DNA from: CAJXNP01 sp050305935
Lineage (GTDB): Bacteria; Bacteroidota; Bacteroidia; Cytophagales; Cyclobacteriaceae
Assembly: GCA_050305935.1 (NCBI GenBank)
Contig: JBNLGG010000042.1
Location: 1 to 37,803, forward strand
DNA length: 37,803 nt
Direction of reading: 5' to 3'
Shown: piece after piece, positions 6,701 through 16,000 of the stretch
Position numbering within the stretch: the first letter of the stretch is position 1
How the letters are laid out: every line of letters starts with the position of its first letter
Notes under the pieces: model-generated
What the model saw: only the letters and a program-made list of their open reading frames with translations
What the model was told of the DNA's origin: nothing
The model's database searches: none
Program-made: the position numbers and the translations under genes

Positions 6701-9075
6701 ATGAAAACCAAATTCAAATTGCGCAGATGGCTTCTGTGCGCGCATTTTATTCTGTTTGTCACTTTATTGAAAGCACAATCGGTTGATCCGATTCCAGATT
6801 CATGGTTGCTTCTTGGTCCTATTCCGGTGGTTCCCGGTCAGAATCAAGGCATCACGGAGGAGGAACAATTCACTGCATTTGACAAGGATTATTTAAATCC
6901 AAAAGAAACCGGGGCCAAAGAGGGCCAGTCGGTAGAAGTCGAAAACGTTAAATATTCGTGGTTTACTGCCAAAGAAACGAATCATATCGTGGATATCAAT
7001 GCACTATTTGACAGTGTGGATTACGCGACCGTGTACGGTTTCGTCGAGTTTGACGTGGAAGAGGAAAAGGAAATCATTCTAGGGGTAGGAAGTGATGACG
7101 GGATCAAAATTTGGTTAAATGGCGAACTCGTCCATGAAAACAAAACACCCCGTGGTGTTACACTGGATGAGGATCTGGTGCCTGTTTCGTTAAAGAAAGG
7201 TTCAAACAAACTTTTGTTAAAAGTACAGGATGCCCAGTACGCCTGGGGTTTTGCTGTCCGACAAGTTGCGCCAGAGACTTTTGCAGAGAAATTGGTCGAC
7301 GCTGCCTATAAAGGGCAGTACGATAACCTCGTGTTGTTATTAGAATACGGGGCGGATATCGACGCCAAAAACTCACTGGAAATTAGTGCCGTTCAGGCGG
7401 CCGAGATAGCCGGGAGAAAAGAGATCGTTGAAGTGCTGAAGGAAAAAGGTGCTGACCTGAGTGCCCCGATGATGTCCGGAACAGGTTTGGCAGAGCGCTA
7501 TTTTGACGAAAAGATACAGCAATACCAGCCCGAGCCCGGCGCTTCTGTGTTAGTTGCGAGGGATGGGAAAATTCTCTATGAAAAGGGGTTCGGCCTTGCC
7601 AATATGGCAAAAAATGAGCCCATCACTCCGGAAACGACTTTTAGAATTGGCTCTATTACCAAACAGTTTACTGCTGCCGCTATATTGAAATTGAATGAGG
7701 AGGGAAGATTGGGACTGGATGACCCACNNNNNNNNNNAAATATGTGCCCGATTTTCCAAAAGGCGACCAAGTGACAATTCATCACCTGTTGACCCACACC
7801 TCAGGGATAAAAAGCTATACAGACGAACTGGACTTCGATTCCGATGAAATAACAAAACCCATTAAAAGTGAGATAGACCATATCAATTCGTTTAAAAATA
7901 AGCCTTACAATTTTGAACCGGGGGAAAACTGGTCATATAATAACTCTGGCTATTTCTTACTGGGTTATGTCATCCACCAGGTATCGGGAATGGATTATGG
8001 CGATTATCTGGAGAAAGCATTCTTTAAGCCATTGGGTATGAAGAATACAGGGCTTTATGTCAATGGGATGAAACTCAAAAACGAAGCGATAGGTTATGGT
8101 TTTGAAAGTGACAAAGTCGAACTCGCACCTGATTGGGATATGTCCTGGGCCGGGGGAGCAGGAGCTTTGTATTCCACGATAGGTGATCTTTTTAAGTGGA
8201 ATGAAGCGGTGTTTAACGGGAAGGTGTTAAGTAAGAAAAGCCTTGAAGCCGCATTTACGCCTGTTGTTTTAAATAATGGGCAGAAAGCAAACTCAAGCTA
8301 TGGATATGGCTGGTTAATTGGAGAATACCGTGGCTGGAAGATGATTTCCCACAGTGGGGGGCTTCCTGGTTTTGTCACCAACCTCGTTCGATTCCCTGAT
8401 CAGAATGTGACAGTTGTTGTGCTGACAAATGCTCTTCCCATGCAGAGGATTAATCCAGAGTCTTCCAGCGGGGAGTTGGCGGAACTGTTTTTCTGGAAGG
8501 AAATGGATGCCCAGGAAACGTTTATGGTGGTTGAGGAGTCTGAAGAGGCAATGATCGCTTCCTATCTTGGGAAATATGCTTATCCACAAGGGATGATCAT
8601 GACAATTACCAGTGAGGGGTCGAAGTTGTTTGCTCAACTGTCGGGGCAGCCGAAATTTGAAATTTTTCCACAAGGCGATGGAAAATATTTCTGGAAAGTA
8701 GTGGATGCTCAGATCAGGTTTGTAACGGAAGATGGCCAGACGATAAAAGCAGTTCACACGCAAGGAGGGCAGACCTTTGATGCCCCAAGAATGGAGGAGA
8801 AAACGGCAATAAAAGTCGATTCTGATATCCTGCAAGAGTACGTAGGATCATATGATATGAATGGTAGGGATTTAACTGTCTCGCGAGTGGAAGATCAGCT
8901 TTGGGTCCAGGTGACTGGCCAGCCAAAATTCCAATTGCATGCAAAATCTGAAACCGAGTTTTTCTTAAATGAGGTCAATGCGGAATTGACTTTTGAAAAA
9001 AATGCTGAAAACGTGGTTGAAAAAGCAGTGCTATTCCAGGGAGGAAACAGGGTAGAAATCCCAAGAAAACCTTAG
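6701..9075 (+). CDS. Multidomain serine hydrolase (beta-lactamase fold) with ankyrin repeats, interrupted by an assembly gap
   Basis: One gene of about 789 residues, broken by ten Ns at 7728-7737. The start at 6701 begins a signal peptide (MKTKFKLRRWLLCAHFILFV), so an upstream TTG at 6668 is rejected. Domain order: signal 1-25; glycan-binding-like jelly roll with GSDDGIKIWLNGELVHEN (about 70-190); two ankyrin-type repeats (about 195-255); serine beta-lactamase/esterase domain from about 262, with S318-I-T-K321 as the SxxK motif, WSYNNSGYF as the YxN-type motif and SHSGGLPGF near its end; then two similar ~95-residue C-terminal repeats (from about 605 and 706), each with TGQPKF- or SGQPKF-like cores, of the DUF3471 type. 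Such exported enzymes cleave esters or peptides; the substrate is unknown. The two halves are in different registers only because the N run has an arbitrary length. It is convergent with the HTH sensor gene, nine bases away. Confidence 0.88.
7728..7737. other. Assembly gap (10 N)
   Basis: Ten unresolved bases within the serine hydrolase gene. The left side ends ...LDDP plus one extra base C, and the right side resumes in another frame as KYVPDFPKGD. In this family the text normally reads LDDP-x-x-KY, which needs C plus five bases. The true missing length is therefore probably 5 rather than 10. Confidence 0.9.
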
Positions 9076-9084
9076 CAATTAATG

Positions 9085-12039
9085 CTACATTTCGTCTGCC
9101 TCGTTCACAGGAATTTCCTGTGAGGCAGACGAAAGTTTTTCCAGGAATTCCACCGTATTTTCATTTTGGCTCAGGCTTAGTTTTTTTCTAAGGCGGTACC
9201 TGGCAGTCTCCACACCCCGCACGGAAATATTGAGGATTGACGCGATTTCTTTGTTGGACAGGTTCATTTTAACGAAGCCGCAAAGGCGAAGTTCCTTCTG
9301 CGTCAGGTCGGAGAAATTGGATTTCAATTCGTTGAAAAAGTCCTGGTGGACACGCTCAAAATTCGTATCAAAAACTTGTAGATGCTCTTCATCCTGCAAA
9401 TTTAAATTGATCTTTTTTGTCAGGTTTCTGATAATATTTCGAAGCCTGTCGTTTTTTATGGAATCTTTCAGTTCCTTTAGTTCGATCAGCATTTCTGAAA
9501 GCAGGCCTCTTTTTTGGACCAATAGCATTGTGTAATTTGCCAACTCCATACTTTTATTGATCACATCTCCCTCCAATTGAACTTTATCGCGTAGTATTTT
9601 TTCCTTCTCCTGCTCTAATCTGATCTGCTCTAATTCCAGTTCAAGTACTTTTCTGAGTTTTCTTTCCTCTACTCTCGTTTTCTTTATTTTTCTTTTTACC
9701 AGAAGGATGATGAACAGAATAATAAGTATTCCAATAATTGTGAAAATAAAGCGCGATGTTTTGGCCTGGTACCATTTGGGAAGTATGGTAAACGCATAGC
9801 TTATTTCGTCTGAGACTCCACTCATAAGACTTCTTGACCTGACTTTAAAAACATAATTCCCTGATTTCAAATAACTGTAGTCCTTTTGGAAATCTTGATC
9901 CCATTGGGACCAGTTTTTGTCCAGGCTCTCTAGCTTATAACTGAAATACACGTCATTTTGAGAGCCAAATCCCGGAGCGGCAAAATTAAATTTCAGAGAG
10001 GTTGTGTTATTCGGCAAGATTAAAGGCTCCTCCACTGAGGTAGATAGGGGAGCAAACTGCGTACTGTCTTTTTGATTTTTGAAACGTACTTCGGTGAAGA
10101 TGGTCTTTACTTGTTTGTCCCCCTTGTTTTTCGAATAGTCAATTAAGTACAGACCATTGATAGTCCCCACCAAAACTTGTTGGTCCTGAAACGGAAGAAT
10201 GTATTCCATGCTTTTAATAAAACTACCTTTCAGGGGTAAAAAATAGTCCTGGTGCAACTGATGTTCTTCACCATCCGTCAAAAAATAACCAAGTGCGTCG
10301 TCAAGGATAAACCAGGTTTTGTCGTTTTCCTCCATTACTTTTCTCACTATTTTATCAGTGCCAAAAATGTGAGAAAGCTCATCTTGAACTATAAACCTGT
10401 TTTTGTTGCTGTCAAACGTAAAAACCCCATTTTTTGTCGTGAAAATGGTGTCGCTTTTCCAGGTGGAAACATTGATATTAAATCGAGATGGCAGACCATG
10501 CTGTTCATCAAAGTGTTCAATGCTTATTGCCCGTGTATAATCCTTATTGATTTTCACTCGATAGACTCCTTCATAGCCGTGGCATACCCAGAAAACTCCA
10601 GGCTCATTTGTCGGGAGAATATCCCGGCTTGACACATTAAAATCCGCAAGTTTTCCTTCATACGTATATCCCGCATCAGTTTTCCTGATAAGGTGCATAC
10701 CATTATAGGCACAGGCCAGGAATAACTCCGGTCGTTCATTTACAGGGATAACCTTCCAAATTCCAATAGTGTTTTCTACGTAATCGATATTGCTTCCATC
10801 CAATACAAAAACACCCCGGTCATGACCAATAAATAACTTGTCGTCGATCAAGGTAATTGACCAGGCCTGAGCTTCGAGACCATTTACTAAGGTGAAGTCG
10901 GAAGTTGATATGTACTGTTCGTTAGGGGAAAGGGGTGTTACATAAACTCCCTGGTTGGTGGCCAGGTAAAACTTGCCTTTGAAAAATTCGGCATCATAAA
11001 TCGCAACATTTTCAAATAGATGCGTAAATGGGGACGCTACCTCAATGCAGTCGATTCCTTTATTCAGCATACCCCAGATATTGCCATCGGAAGTTTCAAA
11101 TAAATTCAAAACGGTGCTGTTCTGTAAGTTTTTGATTTTCCTTTTTAGGGTGAATACACCATTTACGAACTGGTAGACGTGCACCTGACTGTTTATCGTC
11201 CCAAGGTAAAAGATATCATTACTGGCTTTGATCACACAATAGATCTGGTCGCTGGAATTCTGCAAAAAGTGATAATTCTGTGCAATTTTCCGGTTTTCCT
11301 TCATATTCATAATGTAGGAATGTCCTTGTTTTGAAAATATGATCAACTCATCCCCCTTTGAAGCGGGAAGTATACCGGAAACCTCTTCATGATTATAATT
11401 AACACCCGGTATTATGTTAGAAAACTCAAGTTTTACCAGGTCCAGAAGTTTGATTCCCCACTCGTCCGCTACATACAGTTTGCCGTTGATGACATTACTA
11501 TACCGGAAAATCGTTTCAGTAGGAATCGTGGTTGCCTTATTGCCGGTGATGGCGATCAGCATTTGGAAACTTCTAAAAACGATATACCCCTGTACCTCGT
11601 GAATGTCCCAGATTTCATCAAAATTCCTGTTTTCCGGTTGCAAGAGGCCTGTGAGGCTCTTGTATGAATATTTGCCAGGAGAATCTTTTTCTACAATTCC
11701 AATTTCATTGTAACCGCTGGCATATAAATTCCCATCTGAAGAATAGAACATGCTTCTTACCGTAGATCCATTGGGTAACTTTATAAGTTGCCATCGCTCA
11801 CCATCAAATACATTTATTCCATCATTATTTCCAAAATACAGGATGCCGTCATCGCCTTCTGCCATGGTCCAAAACTGTGAATCAGAATGATAGTCATCTT
11901 CGGTAAAATGTTTGATTCCCGGCACACCTTTTATAATCGGAACGTTCTTTCTGACGCTTGCCGATAGACTACTTACCGGAAACAGAAGCAGTAATTCAGT
12001 GATAAAAAGTAGTATAAAATGTAAGGCTGGTAAATTCAT
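9085..12039 (-). CDS. Membrane sensor/regulator: beta-propeller, Y_Y_Y domain, LuxR-type HTH
   Basis: 984 residues. Order: signal peptide (MNLPALHFILLFITELLLLF); a long periplasmic sensor of seven-bladed-propeller repeats (about 40-640; blades such as DGILYFGNNDGINVFDGE and SDGNIWGMLNKGID); a triple-tyrosine domain (about 670-755, YFSYKLESLDKNWSQWDQ); one membrane helix (about 762-785, FIFTIIGILIILFIILLV); a basic coiled coil (about 787-850); and a C-terminal LuxR/GerE HTH (about 905-956: LTQKELRLCGFVKMNLSNKEIASILNISVRGVETARYRL). There is no histidine kinase or receiver domain. This design, a membrane-bound one-component sensor binding DNA directly, is common beside SusC/SusD genes. It is divergent from the susC operon, so it probably senses the glycan product and activates the operon through the motif shared at 12121 and 12867. 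Its last codons overlap a strong hairpin. Confidence 0.9.
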   Translation of the reverse strand: MNLPALHFILLFITELLLLFPVSSLSASVRKNVPIIKGVPGIKHFTEDDYHSDSQFWTMAEGDDGILYFGNNDGINVFDGERWQLIKLPNGSTVRSMFYSSDGNLYASGYNEIGIVEKDSPGKYSYKSLTGLLQPENRNFDEIWDIHEVQGYIVFRSFQMLIAITGNKATTIPTETIFRYSNVINGKLYVADEWGIKLLDLVKLEFSNIIPGVNYNHEEVSGILPASKGDELIIFSKQGHSYIMNMKENRKIAQNYHFLQNSSDQIYCVIKASNDIFYLGTINSQVHVYQFVNGVFTLKRKIKNLQNSTVLNLFETSDGNIWGMLNKGIDCIEVASPFTHLFENVAIYDAEFFKGKFYLATNQGVYVTPLSPNEQYISTSDFTLVNGLEAQAWSITLIDDKLFIGHDRGVFVLDGSNIDYVENTIGIWKVIPVNERPELFLACAYNGMHLIRKTDAGYTYEGKLADFNVSSRDILPTNEPGVFWVCHGYEGVYRVKINKDYTRAISIEHFDEQHGLPSRFNINVSTWKSDTIFTTKNGVFTFDSNKNRFIVQDELSHIFGTDKIVRKVMEENDKTWFILDDALGYFLTDGEEHQLHQDYFLPLKGSFIKSMEYILPFQDQQVLVGTINGLYLIDYSKNKGDKQVKTIFTEVRFKNQKDSTQFAPLSTSVEEPLILPNNTTSLKFNFAAPGFGSQNDVYFSYKLESLDKNWSQWDQDFQKDYSYLKSGNYVFKVRSRSLMSGVSDEISYAFTILPKWYQAKTSRFIFTIIGILIILFIILLVKRKIKKTRVEERKLRKVLELELEQIRLEQEKEKILRDKVQLEGDVINKSMELANYTMLLVQKRGLLSEMLIELKELKDSIKNDRLRNIIRNLTKKINLNLQDEEHLQVFDTNFERVHQDFFNELKSNFSDLTQKELRLCGFVKMNLSNKEIASILNISVRGVETARYRLRKKLSLSQNENTVEFLEKLSSASQEIPVNEADEM
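9090..9140 (+). terminator. Hairpin terminator inside the opposing gene's coding end
   Basis: TTTCGTCTGCCT (from 9090) pairs with AGGCAGACGAAA (to 9134), with an inner stem CACAGGA/TCCTGTG and a 3-base loop; a 4-base bulge lies on the left side. On the plus strand it is followed by GTTTTT (9135-9140), so it can end transcription of the serine hydrolase gene, which stops at 9075. The same bases encode the last ~15 residues of the minus-strand sensor. Confidence 0.75.
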
Positions 12040-12120
12040 TAGCTGCTAATTGATGATTTAAGTGTTAGATAATCAATAATTTATAAATCAACGAAGTGTT
12101 TTTCAAGTATTTTATTTTTA

Positions 12121-12181
12121 CCATGTAGTGGTTAAAATGTAAACTATTCTCAATAAAAGGAAATGCACAGAAATATATTTG
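12121..12181 (+). promoter_or_regulatory. Operator-promoter copy ahead of the decayed CBM6-T9SS gene
   Basis: The motif TGTAGTGGTTAAAATGTAA (preceded by CCA at 12121) is followed by a Bacteroidota-type -7 box TATATTTG at 12174-12181. The distance from motif start to -7 box is 53 bp, exactly as in the susC promoter at 12867-12927. No TTG -33 box is present at the matching place, which fits an activator-dependent promoter. It could also serve as an autoregulatory site for the divergent sensor gene. Confidence 0.6.
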
Positions 12182-12257
12182 GTCAAGTCAAATCAGCCCT
12201 GACTTAAAAATAATTCATTAAATAAATTTGGAATACCGGGTTAATCAGGAAATGTGA

Positions 12258-12626
12258 AAAACAATTGCCAGAAAAGAAGGAATATCATATTCATAGGACA
12301 ACACGAGTGACATCAGTGGTGGTGAGAATATTGGATATACTAACACAGAAGGTTATCTAGAATATCATATTTCGGTTGAAAATACCGGTGACTACGGGTT
12401 AAAATTCGGATTGCATATCAAAGTCAGCAGTGTAAAATTCAATTTGAACAGCAATAACCACAGAAGTAGCCCGGATATCCATTAGGAATAGCCAGGGCTT
12501 CAAACTGTAGAGTACAAGATATGGGAAAAAGGCAGTGAAATCTTGATGGGTAGATTACCTGAAGGAATTTACATCATGCAATTGCCTGACGCAAGCAAGA
12601 GTCGCAATCGCAAATTTGTATTGAGG
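12258..12626 (+). pseudogene. Remnant of a secreted CBM6 protein with T9SS sorting domain
   Basis: One reading frame with stops at 12294, 12483 and 12489 still spells two recognisable pieces. 12297-12485 reads SGGENIGYTNTEGYLEYHIS then VENTGDYGLKFGLHIKV, the signature of a family 6 carbohydrate-binding module. 12516-12626 reads KGSEILMGRLPEGIYIMQL then SRNRKFVLR, the pattern of a type IX secretion type-A C-terminal sorting domain. Any catalytic N-terminal domain is gone: only about 80 bases separate the promoter copy at 12121-12181 from the CBM remnant. A terminator follows at 12662. Before decay this was probably a surface or secreted glycoside hydrolase of the same glucan locus; the enzyme class cannot be recovered. 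Confidence 0.75.
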
Positions 12627-12661
12627 TTGCATATTCGTTATTCGTATTTTTTACTTAAAAG

Positions 12662-12691
12662 AAAAACCATTGGGAAACCAATGGTTTTTTT
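12662..12691 (+). terminator. Rho-independent terminator
   Basis: AAAAACCATTGG (12662-12673), loop GAAA, CCAATGGTTTTT (12678-12689) and further Ts: a perfect 12-bp stem with a GNRA loop and a T tract. It follows the decayed CBM6-T9SS gene and insulates the downstream susC promoter. Confidence 0.85.
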
Positions 12692-12866
12692 AGGCTCTAA
12701 CGGTTAAGGGTAAAATTTACACTTTATAAATTGTATTATATTAATATGCAAATTCTCCATTCATCACATGATATTTTTGGGATTAGTCCTATAATAAAAG
12801 AAATTAAGTATTTGAAATACAGTAGATAAAACTGACATGACGTAGTAGTGAAGTGGTTGGATTTAT

Positions 12867-12927
12867 CCTTGTAGTAGTTAAAGTGTAAGCGGTTTCTTAA
12901 TTGTAATCATCCAAGAAAGTAGATTTG
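12867..12927 (+). promoter_or_regulatory. susC promoter with operator-like motif
   Basis: CCT then TGTAGTAGTTAAAGTGTAA from 12870, followed by TTG at 12901-12903 and the -7 box TAGATTTG at 12920-12927 (16 bases between them, slightly short of the usual 17-23). The upstream motif differs from the 12121 copy at only a few positions and has identical spacing to the -7 box. It is the best candidate binding site for the divergent LuxR-type sensor. Confidence 0.6.
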
Positions 12928-12941
12928 GTTTTGTGATTTTG

Positions 12942-12959
12942 GCAGCGCGTGAGTGCTGC
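12942..12959 (+). promoter_or_regulatory. Leader stem-loop of susC mRNA
   Basis: GCAGCGC (12942-12948), tetraloop GTGA, GTGCTGC (12953-12959): a 7-bp stem with one G-U pair and a GNRA-type loop. It lies about 15-30 bases after the predicted -7 box, thus near the 5' end of the susC transcript, 45 bases before the ATG. It could protect the mRNA end or be a regulator target; this is inference. Confidence 0.4.
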
Positions 12960-13004
12960 TATTACAATGTTTTCATTTCAAGCACTATTTAAACAAGTAA
13001 ATGT

Positions 13005-16000
13005 ATGGAATTAGAAATTTTACACAATTTCGCAAGGTTAAAAAGGCCGTTGTTGATTTTATGCCTATCACTGTTCTGGGGGTCGATGTATGCCCAGGAT
13101 ATCCAGGTGAGTGGTAAAGTCACAGAGGAGTCCGGCGAAGCATTGCCGGGGGTTAGTATTCTGATCAAAGGTACCAGTGTTGGTACCATTTCAGACATCG
13201 GAGGGTATTATTCGTTAAAAGTCCCTTCTGAAGACGCAATTTTGGTTTTCTCTTTTGTCGGATTTGTAACAGAGGAAGTCGCGGTAGATGGCCGAAGCAC
13301 TATCGATATTTCATTAGTGCAAGACATCACTGCATTGGAGGAGATCGTCGTGGTGGGTTATGGTGAGCAAAAGAAGAGTGTTGTGACCGGAGCTATTTCC
13401 AGCGTAAAGGCGGAGGACCTGGAAACTCAGCCCATCAACAGGGTGGAACAAGCTTTACAGGGAAGAACATCTGGTGTTACGATCGCATTTAATTCCGGTC
13501 AGCCAGGTTCCGCAGCCACGGTAAGGGTTAGAGGCCTTACTTCTCTGAATGATGGAGCAAATAATCCATTGTGGGTAGTTGATGGTGTCGTGGTGGATAA
13601 TGGTGGCATTGGTTTCCTAAACCAATCAGACGTTGCCTCCATTGAAGTTTTAAAAGATGCTGCTTCTCAGGCGATCTATGGTGCACGCGCTGCATCTGGT
13701 GTGATTTTGATCACAACCAAAAAAGGTCAGTCCGGTAAAATGAGGGTCAATTACAACGGTTTTTACGGCACATCTTCACCAGCCCGAAAATTGGATCTGC
13801 TAAATGCAACAGAGTACGCTACGTTGAGAAATGAGGCTTCCATGGCCGGTGGCAGTGGGATCATTTTCAATAATCCACAATCACTTGGCGAAGGAACCGA
13901 TTGGCAGGATGCCATTTTTAATAATGATGCCAGGAGGCAAAACCATGAATTAAGTTTCAGTGGTGGAAATGACAAATCAACCTTTTACACCTCTTTCTCT
14001 TATTGGGATCAGGAGGGAATAGTTGCCACCGATATATCGCGTTACCAGAGATTTAACGTACGGATGAATTCTACCCATAAGATCAAGGATTGGCTGACAT
14101 TCGGAGAGAATTTTGGGTACGCAAAGGACAAGTCGAGCGGTATCGGAAATACAAACAGTGAGTTTGGCGGTCCATTAAGCTCAGCAATTAATTTAGACCC
14201 GGTTACGCCATTAGTGATAACTGACCCGGCAGTGGCCAATTCCAGTCCATATACAAATGAGGGTATCATCACCGATGACAATGGAAACCCATACGGTATT
14301 TCTACCATCGTTGGTCAGGAAATGACAAACCCTATGGCTTATATCAGAACCAGGCTGGGAAACTACGGTTGGAGTGACAATATCGTTGGTAACGTGTTTG
14401 CAGAAGTGGACATCCTGGATGGTCTTAAATTCAGGTCAACCTTAGGAACAAAGCTTGCATATTGGGGAGCAGAATCTTTCACGCCAGTATTCTGGCTGAA
14501 TTCCTCTAATATCAATAGTCAGAATTCCTACAACCGGGAGTTGCAGAGGAGGATAGATTACAATATCGAGAATACAGTTTCTTACACCAAAGATATTGAC
14601 AAGCACTATTTTACAGTATTGTTGGGACAAGGTGCATATAAAGACACCTGGCAGAATGGAATCAACGTGACTTACAGAGGCATTCCGGTTACTCAATTTG
14701 ACGATGCATCATTAAACTTTAACGTACCAACCGATCAGATAACCGCCGGTGGCCAGGAGTCTGCAGTTCACACTGTGGCTTCCTTGTTTGCCAGAGTAAA
14801 TTACAATTATGATGAAAAGTACATGGCGACGGCCGTATTCAGGAGAGATGGATCGTCGAGGTTTGGATCAAACAATAAATTTGGTTTCTTCCCTTCGGCA
14901 TCACTAGGTTGGGTAGCATCCAGGGAAAACTTCTGGCCACAAAATGACGTGGTCAATTTCCTTAAGATTCGAGGTGGATATGGCATCGTGGGTAACGACC
15001 AGATTGGCGATTTTGCCTACCTTTCTACGGTAGGTGGAGGAAGAAATTACGCTTTTGGTACCGATGGTAGTTATTACAATGGGGTTAGCCCTAACGCCCC
15101 CTCCAATCCCGATCTGAAATGGGAGGAAACAAGCCAGCTAAATATTGGTTTTGAAGCGACCATACTGGAAAAACTGAGGATGACATTTGATTGGTATAAA
15201 AAGACCACAGATGATATCCTGATGAACCCAAGAATTCCGGCTTACGTAGGCGCGATAAGCAATCCTGCTGCCAACGTGGCAAGTTTGGAAAATACCGGGG
15301 TAGAGTTGGAGCTAGGTTACGGCAAGAGCATCGGTGAATTTAATTTTTCACTTGGTGGTAATGTGTCCTACCTGCAAAATGAAGTTACTTTCCTGGGCAA
15401 TGGTGTAGAATACCTTTCTGATGGACAGTCTTTCCATGCCAGTAGTTATCCAATTACACGAACAGCCGTGGGACAACCGATCAATTCATTCTTTGGTTTT
15501 GAAATGCTGGGTATTTTCCAAAGCCAGACTGACATAGAAAACCACACCAATTCTGAGGGTATAATTATTCAGCCAAATGCAAGTCCGGGCGACGTAATTT
15601 GGGCTGATTTAGATGATGACGGTGTTATCTCAGAAACTGACAGGACATTCATTGGTGACCCAACACCAAGCTGGACCTATGGCATTACCTTCAATGCAGA
15701 CTTCAGGGGTTTTGATATATCCATCCTGAGTCAGGGAGTAGCCGGGAATATGATTTTCCAGGGTCTAAGAAGACTTGATGTGAATAATGCAAACTACCAG
15801 ACGAAGATGTTAGGTAGGTGGACCGGGCCTGGTACGAGCGATGAGTTGCCAAGATTAATTGATGGCGATCCAAACAGTAACTACAGCTATCCATCTGCAT
15901 TGTACCTTGAAAAGGGTGATTACTTCCGGATTAAAACAATGCAATTAGGCTACACACTACCAAAATCTGTTCTTGACAGGGTTGGTGTCGAGAAAATTCG

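Larger units (their letters stand above)
12040..13004. other. Regulatory region with promoter copies and a decayed gene
   Basis: A 965-base AT-rich region between the minus-strand sensor and susC. It holds, in order, a promoter/operator copy (12121-12181), a CBM6-T9SS gene remnant (12258-12626), a terminator (12662-12691), a 13-bp palindrome GTATTTGAAATAC (12808-12820), the susC promoter (12867-12927) and a leader hairpin (12942-12959). The sensor's own minus-strand promoter must lie between 12040 and about 12200, but I do not see a clear one. Confidence 0.7.

Noticed and set aside
7727..7744. Programmed frameshift or true disruption of the serine hydrolase
   Set aside because: The register change coincides exactly with the N run, so it is explained by an arbitrary gap length.
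8314..8835. 173-residue antisense frame inside the serine hydrolase gene
   Set aside because: Composition (rich in His, Leu, Arg, Pro) and position mark it as a shadow of the well-supported coding strand.
13001..13120. Alternative susC start at ATG 13001
   Set aside because: That frame lacks a signal peptide and diverges from the SusC reading frame; the ATG at 13005 gives the correct protein.
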